Assembly (NCBI RefSeq): GCF_007997305.1
Contig: NZ_VORZ01000001.1
Span: 434,001-498,000 of the forward strand
Direction: 5' to 3'
Source of the DNA: Psychrobacter frigidicola
GTDB taxonomy: Bacteria > Pseudomonadota > Gammaproteobacteria > Pseudomonadales > Moraxellaceae
Length of the DNA: 64,000 nucleotides
The notes under the pieces are model-generated. The model was not told where the DNA came from and did not search any database. It worked only from the letters and a program-made list of their open reading frames with translations. Shown here piece after piece: positions 29,566 through 39,400 of the stretch; the stretch's first letter is position 1, and each line of letters starts with the position of its first letter. The translations under genes were made by a program, and so were the position numbers.

Positions 29566-30459
29566 TTAAATCGGTTCTTTAAATGCTTTTTTATTCAATA
29601 TAAAGACTAGTACCGCTCCTAGAATGACAACGCTCGCTATAATAAATTGCATAGTGAGCTGCTCAGATAAAAATAGCATACCCGCAAAGGCGGCAATTAC
29701 TGGTACACAGAGCTGCACCACCGCCGCTTGTGTACTTTTTAATAGTGGCATTGCCCTATACCAAATGCTGTACCCAAGACCAGACGCTATCGCTCCCGAG
29801 GCACAAGCCAATAATATGCCCTCGATGCTGATATTTTTTATATTGCTTATACCTACTAATAACAATATTGGAATGGCGATTAGGCTTCTGATAAAGTTAA
29901 AGCCTGTTGCTCGCAGTGGTGAGATACAGGCTTTGCCACGAATGCTGTAGATGCCCCAAGCTATCCCACTGACTGCCATCAGCAATGCGCTGATTGGAGA
30001 GGGCAGAGCCGCTGAAGGCAGCATTAAATACACAAAGCCGACCACTGCCACTATAAAAGCTGCCCATTGTAAGATACTTAAACGCTCTTTTTTATAAATA
30101 CCCCAACCTATCATGGTCAGTTGCACGGCTGAAAATAGAATAAGCGCCCCAGTGCCAGTATCTAGCTGTACGTAGGCAACCGAAAAACAGAGCGCGTAAA
30201 TTAATAGGCTGACACTACTTATCCAACTGCCTTTGTCTTTTAAAATGTCACTATTATCCGCCTGATTAAAGTCGCCCTTACTTTTTAGATTATAAGTATA
30301 AACCACCATAATAATACTAAGGCAGATAGCAGCACTCAGCAGGCGAATAACCGTAAAGTTCCAAGGGTCGATATAACCTTCTGCTAACGCCATTCTGCAC
30401 AAAAGCGAGTTGGCAGCAAACGCAATTAAAGCAATAATCGTGTATAGCGTGGCTCTCAA
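29566..30459 (-). CDS. EamA/DMT-family transporter
   Basis: 297 residues with about ten hydrophobic segments in two EamA repeats, starting with LYTIIALIAFAANSLLCRMAL and ending with SVVILGAVLVFILNKKAF. Internal motifs include LIYALCFSVAYVQLDTGTGALILFSAVQLTMI. The start is TTG at 30457-30459, supported by AGGAA 6-7 bases upstream. The exported metabolite cannot be told from sequence. It is convergent with the methyltransferase. Confidence 0.87.
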   Translation of the reverse strand: MRATLYTIIALIAFAANSLLCRMALAEGYIDPWNFTVIRLLSAAICLSIIMVVYTYNLKSKGDFNQADNSDILKDKGSWISSVSLLIYALCFSVAYVQLDTGTGALILFSAVQLTMIGWGIYKKERLSILQWAAFIVAVVGFVYLMLPSAALPSPISALLMAVSGIAWGIYSIRGKACISPLRATGFNFIRSLIAIPILLLVGISNIKNISIEGILLACASGAIASGLGYSIWYRAMPLLKSTQAAVVQLCVPVIAAFAGMLFLSEQLTMQFIIASVVILGAVLVFILNKKAFKEPI

Positions 30460-30878
30460 AAGTTATTCCTGATAGTGTCTAAATTGTGTAATAAGAGCGC
30501 ATCGCTAACGAAGCCCACAACTATTTAAGCTACATACTATATTGATAAATAGCCTAAGTAAAAATAAGTCTTAATAAAAATTGGAATCAAAACATAAATG
30601 TTTCTCTAACTAAACTCATCCAAAAAACTATATCGAGAATTTACTATCCATAAATCTACCCTAAGTACATTTTAGTTTGAGCACTCCAAACATTATATAA
30701 GCAGTTGGTTTGAGGTATAATGAGACCAGTTATTGAACGCGTCTTTAAATGAGGTAAATGAAACTAGCGCAATAGGCGCTTTACTCAAAGCTTCGCTAAG
30801 CAACTCTTAATAATAATAAACAGAAACATAGTTAGTTATTCAAACTTATCTTCTTTTAAAAATCATTTTTATTTTTTA
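30460..30878. other. Intergenic region between transporter and nadR-like gene
   Basis: No gene seen. It contains one copy of the AAATAGCCTAAG word (30547-30558), an isolated TATAAT at 30716, and an imperfect AGCGC-AATAG-GCGCT inverted repeat near 30766-30781. None is assigned a function. Confidence 0.35.
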
Positions 30879-31469
30879 CTAATCACTTTTCAGTTTAGCG
30901 AGCAACTTCACTACCTGCTGAACTCTTTGATTTCTATCGCCGCCAATACGAAAAAACAGCTTCCCATAACGCGTCAACTCTGTAGCGAAGCGGGCGCTTA
31001 TCTGTTCACGTCCATGCGGACTATCACGTAAATCATCAGCCACCCAAGGAATGTCGACCTCGGTTAATAAAATCAAATCGTAATGATGCGCCAATGCTGC
31101 TTGTGTCAGGGCCTCTGGACAATCGCCATAATACCAATTTGCATAAACCATCAGTTCAAACAAACTGGTATCACAAAATAAAAAACTATTCGTCTGCTCA
31201 GTTTGTAGGGCGAGCTTGTTTTCTAGCGCTATTTGACCTTGCGCTATCGGTAACAAATCTTCCCATGAGCAGGTTTTTTGCTCACTATCCCATTTTTTTT
31301 GCAAATAAGTCCGCATGTATTCTGGCACCCAAGGGCTATCAAAATATGCGGCCAAATCGCGACATAAAGTGGTTTTGCCGGTACTTTCTGCGCCTAAAAT
31401 AGCGACATTGATAACTGATTTAGGCGTATGCTGCGTTAAATTGAAGGCGGTAACGTTGTTGCCATTCAT
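30879..31469 (-). CDS. NadR-like ATPase (ribosylnicotinamide kinase domain)
   Basis: 196 residues from ATG 31469; an upstream TTG at 31487 is also in frame. The P-loop motif GAESTGKTTLCRDLA is followed by WVPEYMRTYL and later FCDTSLFELMVYANWYYG, as in the C-terminal kinase domain of NadR. It probably phosphorylates nicotinamide riboside to NMN. It overlaps the end of pnuC by 50 bases, so the two are translated from one message. The N-terminal adenylyltransferase and DNA-binding domains of enterobacterial NadR are absent. Confidence 0.85.
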   Translation of the reverse strand: MNGNNVTAFNLTQHTPKSVINVAILGAESTGKTTLCRDLAAYFDSPWVPEYMRTYLQKKWDSEQKTCSWEDLLPIAQGQIALENKLALQTEQTNSFLFCDTSLFELMVYANWYYGDCPEALTQAALAHHYDLILLTEVDIPWVADDLRDSPHGREQISARFATELTRYGKLFFRIGGDRNQRVQQVVKLLAKLKSD

Positions 31470-32151
31470 AATAAGCCCAGATTGCAATGAGAGTCAGCAC
31501 TACGTATTGCAGTGCGGTGAAGGTATAGCCTTTATAAAAATATAACGGCACTGAGATGGTGTCGGCGACTATCCATACTAACCAATGCTCAATTTTGCGG
31601 CTAGCCATCAACCACATGGCTATTAAGAATAGCGCGGTGGTGAGCATATCGGTATAGTCGACCCAAGTAAATAAGTGTAGACCCAATACCGCTCCCTCGA
31701 AGCTAAAATTGTTATTAATGACCGGGCGGAAATAATATACTAACGCCACAAAAGCGATGGTAGTGGTGGCCAGTACGGTCATCATAGGTACATCGCTTGC
31801 CTGAATATGCTCAATTTGAATATCATCTTGAGAGGGTCGGTCTACTTGCTGGCACGCTTGCTTACTATCCTGACTTATATTGGCCTTACTTTTTGACCAA
31901 TTAACCCAGCCATATATGCCCATAATCGTAAAGTAAGCGTTGATAAGCATATCGCCAAATAATTGCCACTGCCAAAGCAAATAAACAAAAATAGCGGTAC
32001 TGACTATTCCTACAGGGAAGACCAGTATATTGGTGCGCCGCGCAAGTAAAACACTGGCGACACCAAAGATAACCCCAATGATTTCCAGTATAATAAATAG
32101 CGTGGGATACTCAGCATATTGGCCAAATAGCCAATCAAAGATTCCTGCCAT
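31420..32151 (-). CDS. pnuC: Nicotinamide riboside transporter PnuC
   Basis: 243 residues with about seven membrane helices. PnuC motifs include VLLARRTNILVFPVGIVS, WQWQLFGDMLINAYFTIMGIYGWVNW and, near the end, WLVWIVADTISVPLYFYKGYTFTALQYVVLTLIAIWAYYEW. AGGAGA is 6 bases before the ATG. An 80-residue region in the middle (KSKANISQDSKQACQQ...) is a soluble insertion. Facilitated uptake of nicotinamide riboside would be made unidirectional by the kinase downstream. Confidence 0.94.
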   Translation of the reverse strand: MAGIFDWLFGQYAEYPTLFIILEIIGVIFGVASVLLARRTNILVFPVGIVSTAIFVYLLWQWQLFGDMLINAYFTIMGIYGWVNWSKSKANISQDSKQACQQVDRPSQDDIQIEHIQASDVPMMTVLATTTIAFVALVYYFRPVINNNFSFEGAVLGLHLFTWVDYTDMLTTALFLIAMWLMASRKIEHWLVWIVADTISVPLYFYKGYTFTALQYVVLTLIAIWAYYEWQQRYRLQFNAAYA

Positions 32152-32442
32152 TATGTCTCCTAATTATTATTTTTAATAAACTTTACTGCTTTTGAGTGCG
32201 TGCTATTGTTTATTTGAGTGAACATGATTATATAGTAGGTCTGTGTGGATAACGTCAGCCTTTGCCTATTATCGGCTGTAAAATGCTTATTTGTAACAAA
32301 CCATTAGAATAATAGTAATATTCAGGCATAATAAAGGCATTGGTTTTAAGTTTACAGCTATTCACCGAAAGTAGATATTTACTATTTTCTAAAAATTTAT
32401 GCTTAGCATTAAGCACAACAGTAGTAGACAAGGAAGCTTATC

Positions 32443-33588
32443 ATGACGACTTGTATCACCGGTACCGGCCTGTACATTCCCCCTTATAGCATCAGTAACG
32501 AAGAGCTGGTGACGTCATTTAACCAGTATGTTGACAACTATAACGCAGAACATGCTGATGAGATAGCAAGCGAGGCTACTCCTGCATTGCAACATTCGTC
32601 AGCAGAATTTATCGAAAAAGTATCGGGTATTAAGTCCCGCTATGTGATGGAAAAAGAGGGCATCTTAAACCCTGAAATTATGGCACCGGTCATTGCCTAC
32701 CGTGATATAGAAAATGAGTTGTCGGTAATGGCTGAAATGGGCACAGCGGCGCTATTGGAAGCGCTAAAAGATGCTGGTTTAGAGCCCAATGATTTGGATG
32801 GTATTATTCTTGCCTGCTCAAACTTTCAGCGTACTTATCCAGCGGTGTCAATTGAGATTCAAAACGCGATTGGCATGGTTGGCGGTTTTGCTTTTGATAT
32901 GAACGTGGCTTGTAGTGCCGCCACTTTTGGTCTAGCACAAGCGCAAGGCTCTATCGCATCTGGTTTGGCAAAACGTGTGGCAATGGTCAATGTCGAGATT
33001 AGCTCGGCGCATCTGAACTGGCGTAACCGCGACAGTCACTTTATCTTTGGTGATGTGGCGACCGCTTGTATCATTGAGGATTTGGATACCCCAAAAGGCT
33101 ATGAGATTTTGAATGCTAAATTATTCACTGAGTTTTCAACCAATATTAGAAACGAATATGGTTATATGGATCGCTCAGAATTTTTAGCAGCAGAAACAGA
33201 GATGTATCCTGATATTAAAAAACCGGCCACAATTAAGTTATTTACCCAAAATGGGCGTAAAGTGTTCCGTGAAGTCTGTCCTAAGGTCTCTCAAATTATC
33301 ACTGAGCACTTGCAAGAGAATGATTTGCAGGCCAGTGATATCAAAATGCTGTGGCTGCACCAAGCCAATGCCAATATGATTGATTTAATTTTGCGTACTG
33401 TCGTTGGTCGTGATGCAGATAAAGCGATCGCGCCTAGCGTTATTGCTGAATTTGCTAATACCAGTTCAGCCAGTCCGATGATTGTGTTCCATCGTTATAA
33501 AGACGCTCTACAGTCTGGTGATTTAGGTGTGATTTGCTCATTTGGTGCCGGTTATTCAATTGGTTCTGTACTGGTTCGTAAAGTTTAA
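32443..33588 (+). CDS. Beta-ketoacyl-ACP synthase III family protein (FabH-like)
   Basis: 381 residues, longer than housekeeping FabH (about 320). The catalytic triad is readable: Cys157 in NVACSAATFG, His306 in WLHQANANM and Asn339 in EFANTSSASPM. The fold begins ITGTGLYIPPYSISNEELV. There is an N-terminal extension (residues 25-60) of acidic sequence and a central insertion around 240-260. Such longer FabH-like enzymes can condense medium-chain acyl-CoA with malonyl-ACP (a Pseudomonas example shunts beta-oxidation intermediates into synthesis); whether that holds here is unknown. It stands alone, not in a fab cluster. Confidence 0.85.
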   Translation: MTTCITGTGLYIPPYSISNEELVTSFNQYVDNYNAEHADEIASEATPALQHSSAEFIEKVSGIKSRYVMEKEGILNPEIMAPVIAYRDIENELSVMAEMGTAALLEALKDAGLEPNDLDGIILACSNFQRTYPAVSIEIQNAIGMVGGFAFDMNVACSAATFGLAQAQGSIASGLAKRVAMVNVEISSAHLNWRNRDSHFIFGDVATACIIEDLDTPKGYEILNAKLFTEFSTNIRNEYGYMDRSEFLAAETEMYPDIKKPATIKLFTQNGRKVFREVCPKVSQIITEHLQENDLQASDIKMLWLHQANANMIDLILRTVVGRDADKAIAPSVIAEFANTSSASPMIVFHRYKDALQSGDLGVICSFGAGYSIGSVLVRKV

Positions 33589-33677
33589 TATGTATAATAA
33601 AGATAAGTAGAGCTTAGTATAATACTAATAGTTTATTTTCAATTATTATACTTTCAATTATTAAGTAAGTTCAATGA

Positions 33678-33706
33678 AATAGCTAAGAGCAATCTTGGCT
33701 ATTTTT
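33678..33706 (+). terminator. Probable terminator after the FabH-like gene
   Basis: AATAGC-TA-AGA, loop GCAA, TCT-TG-GCTATT and a T tract, with a 2-nt internal bulge on each side. Confidence 0.6.
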
Positions 33707-33823
33707 ATGTCTGAATTTTGGCTTACTTATGCTTATAGGTGAGAGCTATTAAATAAATTTAGACGTGTCTATTAATATAAGTATGAAGTTTACGCAGTGG
33801 TTTTAATTTTGTTGCAAAAGTTT

Positions 33824-33831
33824 GCTATAAT
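33824..33831 (+). promoter_or_regulatory. Possible extended -10 promoter element for prfA
   Basis: TGC-TATAAT-type element 37 bp before the prfA ATG; no good -35 is visible. Confidence 0.4.
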
Positions 33832-33868
33832 TACGCTCTTATTTTCCTTATTTAGATAAAGTTACGTT

Positions 33869-34960
33869 ATGAAAGAATCCCTGCGCTTACGTTTAGACCA
33901 GATGGTAGACCGTTATGAAGAGGTGACCGCCTTATTGTCAGACCCTGGTGTCATTAGCGATAATAATAAATTCCGTGAGCTGTCTGTTGAGCACAGTGAT
34001 CTGATGGATATTACTACCTTGTGGCTGAACTATGGACGTGCAGAAAAGGATCAAGCTGATGCTGAATTTATGCTTGGCGAGTCTGCTGATGCTGACATGA
34101 AAGAGATGATGCAAGATGAGATTGATAGCGCACGTGATACCATCGTAGAGATGGAAGAGGCACTCAACGTCATGATGCTGCCAAAAGATCCGAATGATAA
34201 AGTGCCTGCTTTCTTAGAGATTCGCGCAGGAACAGGTGGTGACGAAGCCGCTATATTCTCCGGTGATTTATTCCGGATGTACCAAAAATACGCGCAAACT
34301 CAAGGTTGGACGATGGAGATTCTATCTACTAACGAAGGTGAGCATGGCGGTTATAAAGAAATTATCACTCGGGTGTCTGGTAATAGCGTTTATGGTCGCT
34401 TAAAGTTTGAGTCTGGTGTGCATCGTGTGCAGCGTGTGCCTGAGACCGAAAGCCAAGGTCGCGTACATACGTCAGCCTGTACTGTTGCGGTCATGCCAGA
34501 AGTTGAGATTGATGATACTGTAGATTTAAATCCAGCGGATATTCGCTTTGATACCTTCCGCTCAAGTGGCGCAGGTGGTCAGCATGTTAATACTACAGAC
34601 TCAGCAGTGCGCTTGACTCACATACCTACAGGAACCGTGGTAGAGTGTCAGCAAGAACGTAGCCAACATAAAAACCGTGCGCAAGCGATGAAAATGCTCA
34701 TCTCAAGAATTCAACAAGTTAAAGTGCAAGCGCAAGTGGACGCGGCGGATACTATCCGTCGAGATTTAGTGGGTAGTGGCGACCGTAGTGAACGGATTCG
34801 TACTTATAATTTCCCGCAAGGACGTATGACCGACCATCGTATTAACTTAACTTTGTATAAGCTTGATGCGATTATGGAAGGTGATATGGATGAATTGCTT
34901 GATTCGCTACTACGCGAGCATCAAGCCGACTTGATGGCCAGTATTGGCGGTGAACAATAA
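33869..34960 (+). CDS. prfA: Peptide chain release factor 1
   Basis: 363 residues, standard length. The GGQ motif lies at residues 236-238 in [18 protein letters not shown] and triggers peptide release. [29 protein letters not shown] is RF1-type, and the codon-recognition region precedes it. RF1 reads UAA and UAG. The usual partner prmC does not follow; a small lipoprotein gene does. Confidence 0.97.
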   Translation: MKESLRLRLDQMVDRYEEVTALLSDPGVISDNNKFRELSVEHSDLMDITTLWLNYGRAEKDQADAEFMLGESADADMKEMMQDEIDSARDTIVEMEEALNVMMLPKDPNDKVPAFLEIRAGTGGDEAAIFSGDLFRMYQKYAQTQGWTMEILSTNEGEHGGYKEIITRVSGNSVYGRLKFESGVHRVQRVPETESQGRVHTSACTVAVMPEVEIDDTVDLNPADIRFDTFRSSGAGGQHVNTTDSAVRLTHIPTGTVVECQQERSQHKNRAQAMKMLISRIQQVKVQAQVDAADTIRRDLVGSGDRSERIRTYNFPQGRMTDHRINLTLYKLDAIMEGDMDELLDSLLREHQADLMASIGGEQ

Positions 34961-35085
34961 GTTATAAAAGTAAGGCAGTAGCCAATAACATAAAACATGT
35001 GAGCCCTTGTTATGATAATAAATAAGGCATTACCTTTAAGAGCAACGTCTAAACGTCTAATAGTATCGTAACCATTGCGGTTGCG

Positions 35086-35487
35086 ATGTTTATGGCGTTT
35101 TGGTTATCAGCCTGTAGCGTATCACCATCATCAACGCCACAAAGTCCAGCGCCAACAGCTGCCGTATCGGATGAGAAGAGTGACCCCTTAACGTATCAAG
35201 GTTGTGTCTATCCAGCCGATGAGATTGTGCAAGCTTGTACTGTGAAGGGTGGTGAGTTCTCAAAGCAAGGTATGCTGGGGTGCTATATGTGTGTAGTGAG
35301 CTACGCTGATGTAGGCAAGGCTTGCCAGGACAGTACTGACTGTCAGGGAGTTTGCGCTAGTACTGGTGAGTTTGTTGATTCCGGAACCACCAAACAAACG
35401 GGTCAGTGCTCATTAGATAGCAGCCCTTTTGGGTGTCGTCAACTGCTTGAAAAAGGTGTGGCGCAACCGGCGATTTGTGTTGATTGA
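35086..35487 (+). CDS. Small Cys-rich lipoprotein, probable frameshift in signal peptide
   Basis: 133 residues as annotated from ATG 35086, with lipobox LSAC after only nine residues, too short for a signal peptide and without positive charge. Upstream, an ATG at 35012 opens MIINKALPLRATSKRLIVS and stops at TAA 35069. If one base were present between 35067 and 35068, the two would join into a textbook lipoprotein signal (charged start, then SVTIAVAMFMAFWLSAC). The mature part has many Cys residues (GCVYPADEIVQACTVKGG, GCYMCVVSY, DCQGVCASTG), likely disulfide-bonded in the periplasm. The function is unknown. Either the gene is inactive, the sequence has an error, or a very short signal is used. 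Confidence 0.6.
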   Translation: MFMAFWLSACSVSPSSTPQSPAPTAAVSDEKSDPLTYQGCVYPADEIVQACTVKGGEFSKQGMLGCYMCVVSYADVGKACQDSTDCQGVCASTGEFVDSGTTKQTGQCSLDSSPFGCRQLLEKGVAQPAICVD

Positions 35488-35660
35488 TATTTATTAATAC
35501 TGTCTGATAGTTGCCAATCAATAATAAAAATCATTTTTAGGCCAGCTCATTTTTATAGTTACTGGTCATAGCCAATCTCTATCATTGCCTCTTATAGCTA
35601 CTTTTTATTCATTATTTTGTTCATTTAATTAATTAACTAACTAACAATTTTGAGAGTTTT

Positions 35661-37184
35661 ATGTCAAAAAACAATAACCAAGACCCAGTTCCAGTAGTAG
35701 AAGATCCAAATGAGCTAATCGCGCAATTACAAGCCAAGCTAGATGAGATAAAGGCTTCTGGTCAACAGCCTTATCCCAATCAGTTTAAACGTACTGATTA
35801 TGCTCAAGATTTACAAACGGCTTTTGAGGGTTTATCAAAGCAAGAGATTGATGAAAATCCTGTTAAGACCCAAGTTAACGTCGCTGGTCGCGTGATGCTT
35901 AACCGTGGCGCGTTCATTGTCATACAAGATATGACCGGCCGTATTCAATTGTACGTTGCACGAAAAGAGCTAGATCCTGAAGTACTGGCTAGCATCAAAT
36001 CGTTAGATTTAGGCGATATCGTTGGGGTTTCAGGCTATATTAGTCGCTCGGGAAAAGGCGATTTATATGTGCATATCGAAGAGATTCAGCTATTAACTAA
36101 GTCATTGCGCCCCATGCCCAATAAATTTCATGGTTTAGCCGATGTTGAAGCCCGTTATCGCAATCGTCATTTAGATTTGATGACCAATGAATCGACTCGT
36201 GAAGCCTTTGTTATTCGCAGTCAAGTGGTCAGCGGCATTCGTCAGTTTATGTTGAATGAGCGTTTCATGGAAGTTGAGACGCCGATGATGCATCCTATAC
36301 CAGGTGGTGCGGTAGCGCGTCCTTTTGAGACTCATCATAATGCCTTAGATATGCCTTTATATTTGCGTATTGCGCCTGAATTATACTTGAAACGCCTAGT
36401 AATTGGTGGTTTTGAAAAAGTGTTTGAGATTAATCGTAGCTTCCGTAATGAAGGGGTATCAACCCGTCATAATCCTGAGTTTACGATGATTGAGTTTTAT
36501 CAAGCGTATGCCGATTATCATGATTTGATGGACTTAACTGAGCGCTTATTTAACCAACTGGCAACTGATATTTTAGGTAGCACTGAGCTAACTTATCAAG
36601 AAGAAACCATCAGCTTAAAAGCACCTTTTGCCCGTATTTCAATGTCAGATGCTATCGCGCAATATGCAGAAGGTTTTGATATGGCGCATATTGATGATCG
36701 CGAATATCTAGCGGACTATGTGTCAAATACCCTTAAGCAACAAGTGAAAGATGTTTTCGGTGCTGGTAAACTCAAAACCATCGTCTTTGAAGAAACGGCT
36801 GAGCATCAATTACGTCAACCTACCTTTATCACTGAATATCCAGCTGAAACCTCACCGCTGGCACGCCGTAACGATGACAATCCTGAGATTACTGATCGCT
36901 TTGAATTATTCGTCGGTGGTCGTGAATTAGCCAATGGCTTTAGTGAGTTGAATGATCCTGCTGATCAGGCCGAACGTTTCCGTGGTCAAGTCGCTGAAAA
37001 AGATGCGGGTGATGTTGAAGCGATGCACTTTGATGAAGACTATATCGAAGCCTTGTCTTATGGTCTGCCACCAACTGCAGGCGAAGGTATTGGTATCGAC
37101 CGCTTGGTGATGTTGTTTACTGATTCTGCCAGTATTCGCGATGTGATTTTATTCCCGCATATGCGCCGCAAAGTAGAACAATAA
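35661..37184 (+). CDS. lysS: Lysyl-tRNA synthetase (class II)
   Basis: 507 residues. The N-terminal OB-fold anticodon-binding domain ([28 protein letters not shown]) is followed by the class II catalytic core. Motif 1 is around [14 protein letters not shown], motif 2 is [20 protein letters not shown], and motif 3 is [25 protein letters not shown] precedes the ATG. prfB, its common neighbour, is absent. Confidence 0.97.
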   Translation: MSKNNNQDPVPVVEDPNELIAQLQAKLDEIKASGQQPYPNQFKRTDYAQDLQTAFEGLSKQEIDENPVKTQVNVAGRVMLNRGAFIVIQDMTGRIQLYVARKELDPEVLASIKSLDLGDIVGVSGYISRSGKGDLYVHIEEIQLLTKSLRPMPNKFHGLADVEARYRNRHLDLMTNESTREAFVIRSQVVSGIRQFMLNERFMEVETPMMHPIPGGAVARPFETHHNALDMPLYLRIAPELYLKRLVIGGFEKVFEINRSFRNEGVSTRHNPEFTMIEFYQAYADYHDLMDLTERLFNQLATDILGSTELTYQEETISLKAPFARISMSDAIAQYAEGFDMAHIDDREYLADYVSNTLKQQVKDVFGAGKLKTIVFEETAEHQLRQPTFITEYPAETSPLARRNDDNPEITDRFELFVGGRELANGFSELNDPADQAERFRGQVAEKDAGDVEAMHFDEDYIEALSYGLPPTAGEGIGIDRLVMLFTDSASIRDVILFPHMRRKVEQ

Positions 37185-37249
37185 TCCTCTTTAATACTTA
37201 GTTATTAGCGAGCATTTAGCGCCTACTAAGTCATGGTCAAACCAGCAGG

Positions 37250-37275
37250 AAGCCAGACGCATGCGCTGGCTTTTT
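37250..37275 (+). terminator. Rho-independent terminator after lysS
   Basis: AAGCCAG...CTGGCTT stem with a CGCATGCG palindrome in the loop and a short T run. Confidence 0.7.
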
Positions 37276-37283
37276 GCTATAAT
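37275..37283 (+). promoter_or_regulatory. Possible extended -10 element for dnaX
   Basis: TTGCTATAAT-like sequence directly after the lysS terminator and 84 bp before dnaX; the -35 is not convincing. Confidence 0.35.
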
Positions 37284-37366
37284 AAGCACCCTAAATTAGT
37301 ACTGTTATGTACTGATAGCACTCTAGTAGTATCGTTTACTTTACTTGCAGCCACTTGGCATAATGG

Positions 37367-39400
37367 ATGGATATGACGCAGCAATATCAAGTCTTAGCCC
37401 GTAAATACCGCCCCAAAAACTTTCATGAGTTGGTTGGGCAGAATCACGTGTCGCAAGCGTTAATCAATGCGATTGATTATAATCGTCTGCATCATGCTTA
37501 TCTGTTTACAGGCACCCGCGGGGTCGGTAAGACTACTATTGCCCGTATCTTAGCTAAATGTTTGAACTGCGATATGGGCGTGACCAGTACGCCGTGCGGA
37601 GTGTGTGATAATTGCGTGGCGATTGACCAAGGGCGTTTTATCGACCTTATTGAGATTGATGCGGCCTCTCGTACTAAGGTTGAAGACACGCGCGAGCTGC
37701 TTGATAATGTGCCTTATGCACCGAGCCAAGGGCGTTATAAAGTCTACCTCATTGATGAAGTGCATATGCTGTCAACCCACAGCTTTAACGCGCTCCTCAA
37801 AACTTTAGAAGAACCGCCTGAACACGTGAAGTTTTTGCTAGCCACCACTGATCCGCAAAAGCTACCGATTACCATTATTTCACGTTGCTTGCAGTTCGTG
37901 TTGCGCCCGCTACCGCAAACTTTGCTCAGTGAGCATTTGGCCAATGTTTTAACCCAAGAACATGTGACTTATACTCAACCAGCATTATGGCAGCTGGCAA
38001 GTGCTGCTAAAGGCTCTGTACGGGATGCATTATCATTAACCGATCAGGCGATTGCCTTTGGGCAAGGCGCGCTGGATGATGTGACGGTTAATGAGATGTT
38101 AGGCTTAATTGATGCCGCTGACTTAGTGCGTTTAATCACTGATATTTATAACCATGATAAATCCGCTGTTGCTGCACATATTGAACAGATGCGCGCGCAA
38201 ATGGTCGATGCGAGTAGTATGTTTGATGGCCTCGCTGAGTTACTGCATCAATTGGCCTTAACGCAACTACTGCCTGAAGTTGCGCTTAATGTGAATGCAG
38301 CTCAAGCAGAAACAATTAACGTTTTGGCCCAGCACATTAGCCCTGATGTCTTACAGCTGTATTATGAAATTGTGGTGCAAGCACGTGAAGGTATTAAGCT
38401 GGCCAGTACGCCGATGCAAGCGCTGGAAATGTGTATCTTACGTCTACTAGCGTTTCGCCCATTGCCGCTTAATGAGATGCTAATCAACACCTCAGTTACT
38501 AAGGTTGATAATGTTGATAGTTCAAGTCCTGCAACAGCAGCCATTGGACATAATGTAGCAGCCGCGCATGATTTGCAAACTTACGACGTTACTAGACAAG
38601 ATAGTAATATTAATGATGACATTATTGAAGATAACTCTAATAATGTTTATTCAGACTATGAGTCTGCTACCTACAATACTGAGGTAGAGCCAGAACCAAT
38701 TGCAGAACCAACTGCAGAACCAACTGCAGAACCAACTGCAGAACCAACTGCAGAACCAACTGCAGAACCAACTGCAGAACCAACTGCAGAACCAACTGCA
38801 GAACCAACTGCAGAACCAACTGCAGAACCAACTGCAGAACCAACTGCAGAACCAACTGCAGAACCAACTGCAGAACCAACTGCAGAACCAACTGCAGAAC
38901 CAACTGCAGAACCAACTGCAGAACCAGACCGAAATGATTCTCAGTTAATAGCGCAGTCTGATGACCCGCGTATTTTACTGCGTTGTTCGCCCCGGGAATT
39001 GACAGGTGAATGGACACCAGAAAAATGGGATTATTGGCTGCAAACGGCGCGTGAGGATAATAGTCTTGCATCTGATGAATTGGCACTTGCCCGTCAAGGT
39101 ATGATGACAGGTCAATGTAATGGTGAAGCGATATTTATCACTGGGGTAGACAGCAAACACCTGCAAGCTACTTTTCAAGAGCTAGCTATAAAGGTGCAGC
39201 AGCAATTTTCTCAAACTGAAATTAGCTTACAAATTGATAGTAGTATCGCTCAAGCTGAGAATAAAACCCCTGAGAGGCGTCAAAGCCAGCGCCTAGAGCA
39301 GGCCAAAGCTGTTGCCCAGACTCGATTATTAGATTCGCCAGTCATGCAATATTTGACAAGCCGCGGTGAAGGAAAAATGGGTAAGGTTAAGCTATATTAA
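37367..39400 (+). CDS. dnaX: DNA polymerase III subunits tau/gamma, with AEPT repeat linker
   Basis: 677 residues. The clamp-loader ATPase starts YQVLARKYRPKNFHELVGQ, with Walker A GTRGVGKTTIAR near residue 45, a zinc module (CLNCDM, CGVCDNC), DEVHMLS, sensor 1 and the Ser-Arg-Cys motif, up to about residue 365. A linker follows that contains about 19 copies of the tetrapeptide AEPT (about 445-520), encoded by a 12-bp tandem repeat, then a C-terminal tau domain (about 525-677) for polymerase and helicase contact. I found no A AAA AAG slippery site that would yield gamma as in E. coli. ATGs at 37367 and 37373 are both possible. It is not followed by ybaB-recR as in E. coli. Confidence 0.96.
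   Translation: MDMTQQYQVLARKYRPKNFHELVGQNHVSQALINAIDYNRLHHAYLFTGTRGVGKTTIARILAKCLNCDMGVTSTPCGVCDNCVAIDQGRFIDLIEIDAASRTKVEDTRELLDNVPYAPSQGRYKVYLIDEVHMLSTHSFNALLKTLEEPPEHVKFLLATTDPQKLPITIISRCLQFVLRPLPQTLLSEHLANVLTQEHVTYTQPALWQLASAAKGSVRDALSLTDQAIAFGQGALDDVTVNEMLGLIDAADLVRLITDIYNHDKSAVAAHIEQMRAQMVDASSMFDGLAELLHQLALTQLLPEVALNVNAAQAETINVLAQHISPDVLQLYYEIVVQAREGIKLASTPMQALEMCILRLLAFRPLPLNEMLINTSVTKVDNVDSSSPATAAIGHNVAAAHDLQTYDVTRQDSNINDDIIEDNSNNVYSDYESATYNTEVEPEPIAEPTAEPTAEPTAEPTAEPTAEPTAEPTAEPTAEPTAEPTAEPTAEPTAEPTAEPTAEPTAEPTAEPTAEPTAEPDRNDSQLIAQSDDPRILLRCSPRELTGEWTPEKWDYWLQTAREDNSLASDELALARQGMMTGQCNGEAIFITGVDSKHLQATFQELAIKVQQQFSQTEISLQIDSSIAQAENKTPERRQSQRLEQAKAVAQTRLLDSPVMQYLTSRGEGKMGKVKLY
38701..38926 (+). 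repeat. 12-bp tandem repeat (minisatellite) inside dnaX
   Basis: Eighteen exact copies of TGCAGAACCAAC plus a 10-base partial copy, with no substitutions that I can see. The unit is a multiple of three, so copy changes keep the dnaX frame and alter only the number of AEPT tetrapeptides. Every unit junction makes a CTGCAG palindrome. All other frames through the repeat are also open, producing false ORFs. Confidence 0.97.

Noticed and set aside
38667-39086. Open frames on both strands through the dnaX repeat (LVLQ and QNQL ladders)
   Set aside because: They are open only because a 12-bp unit without stop codons is repeated; dnaX is the real frame.
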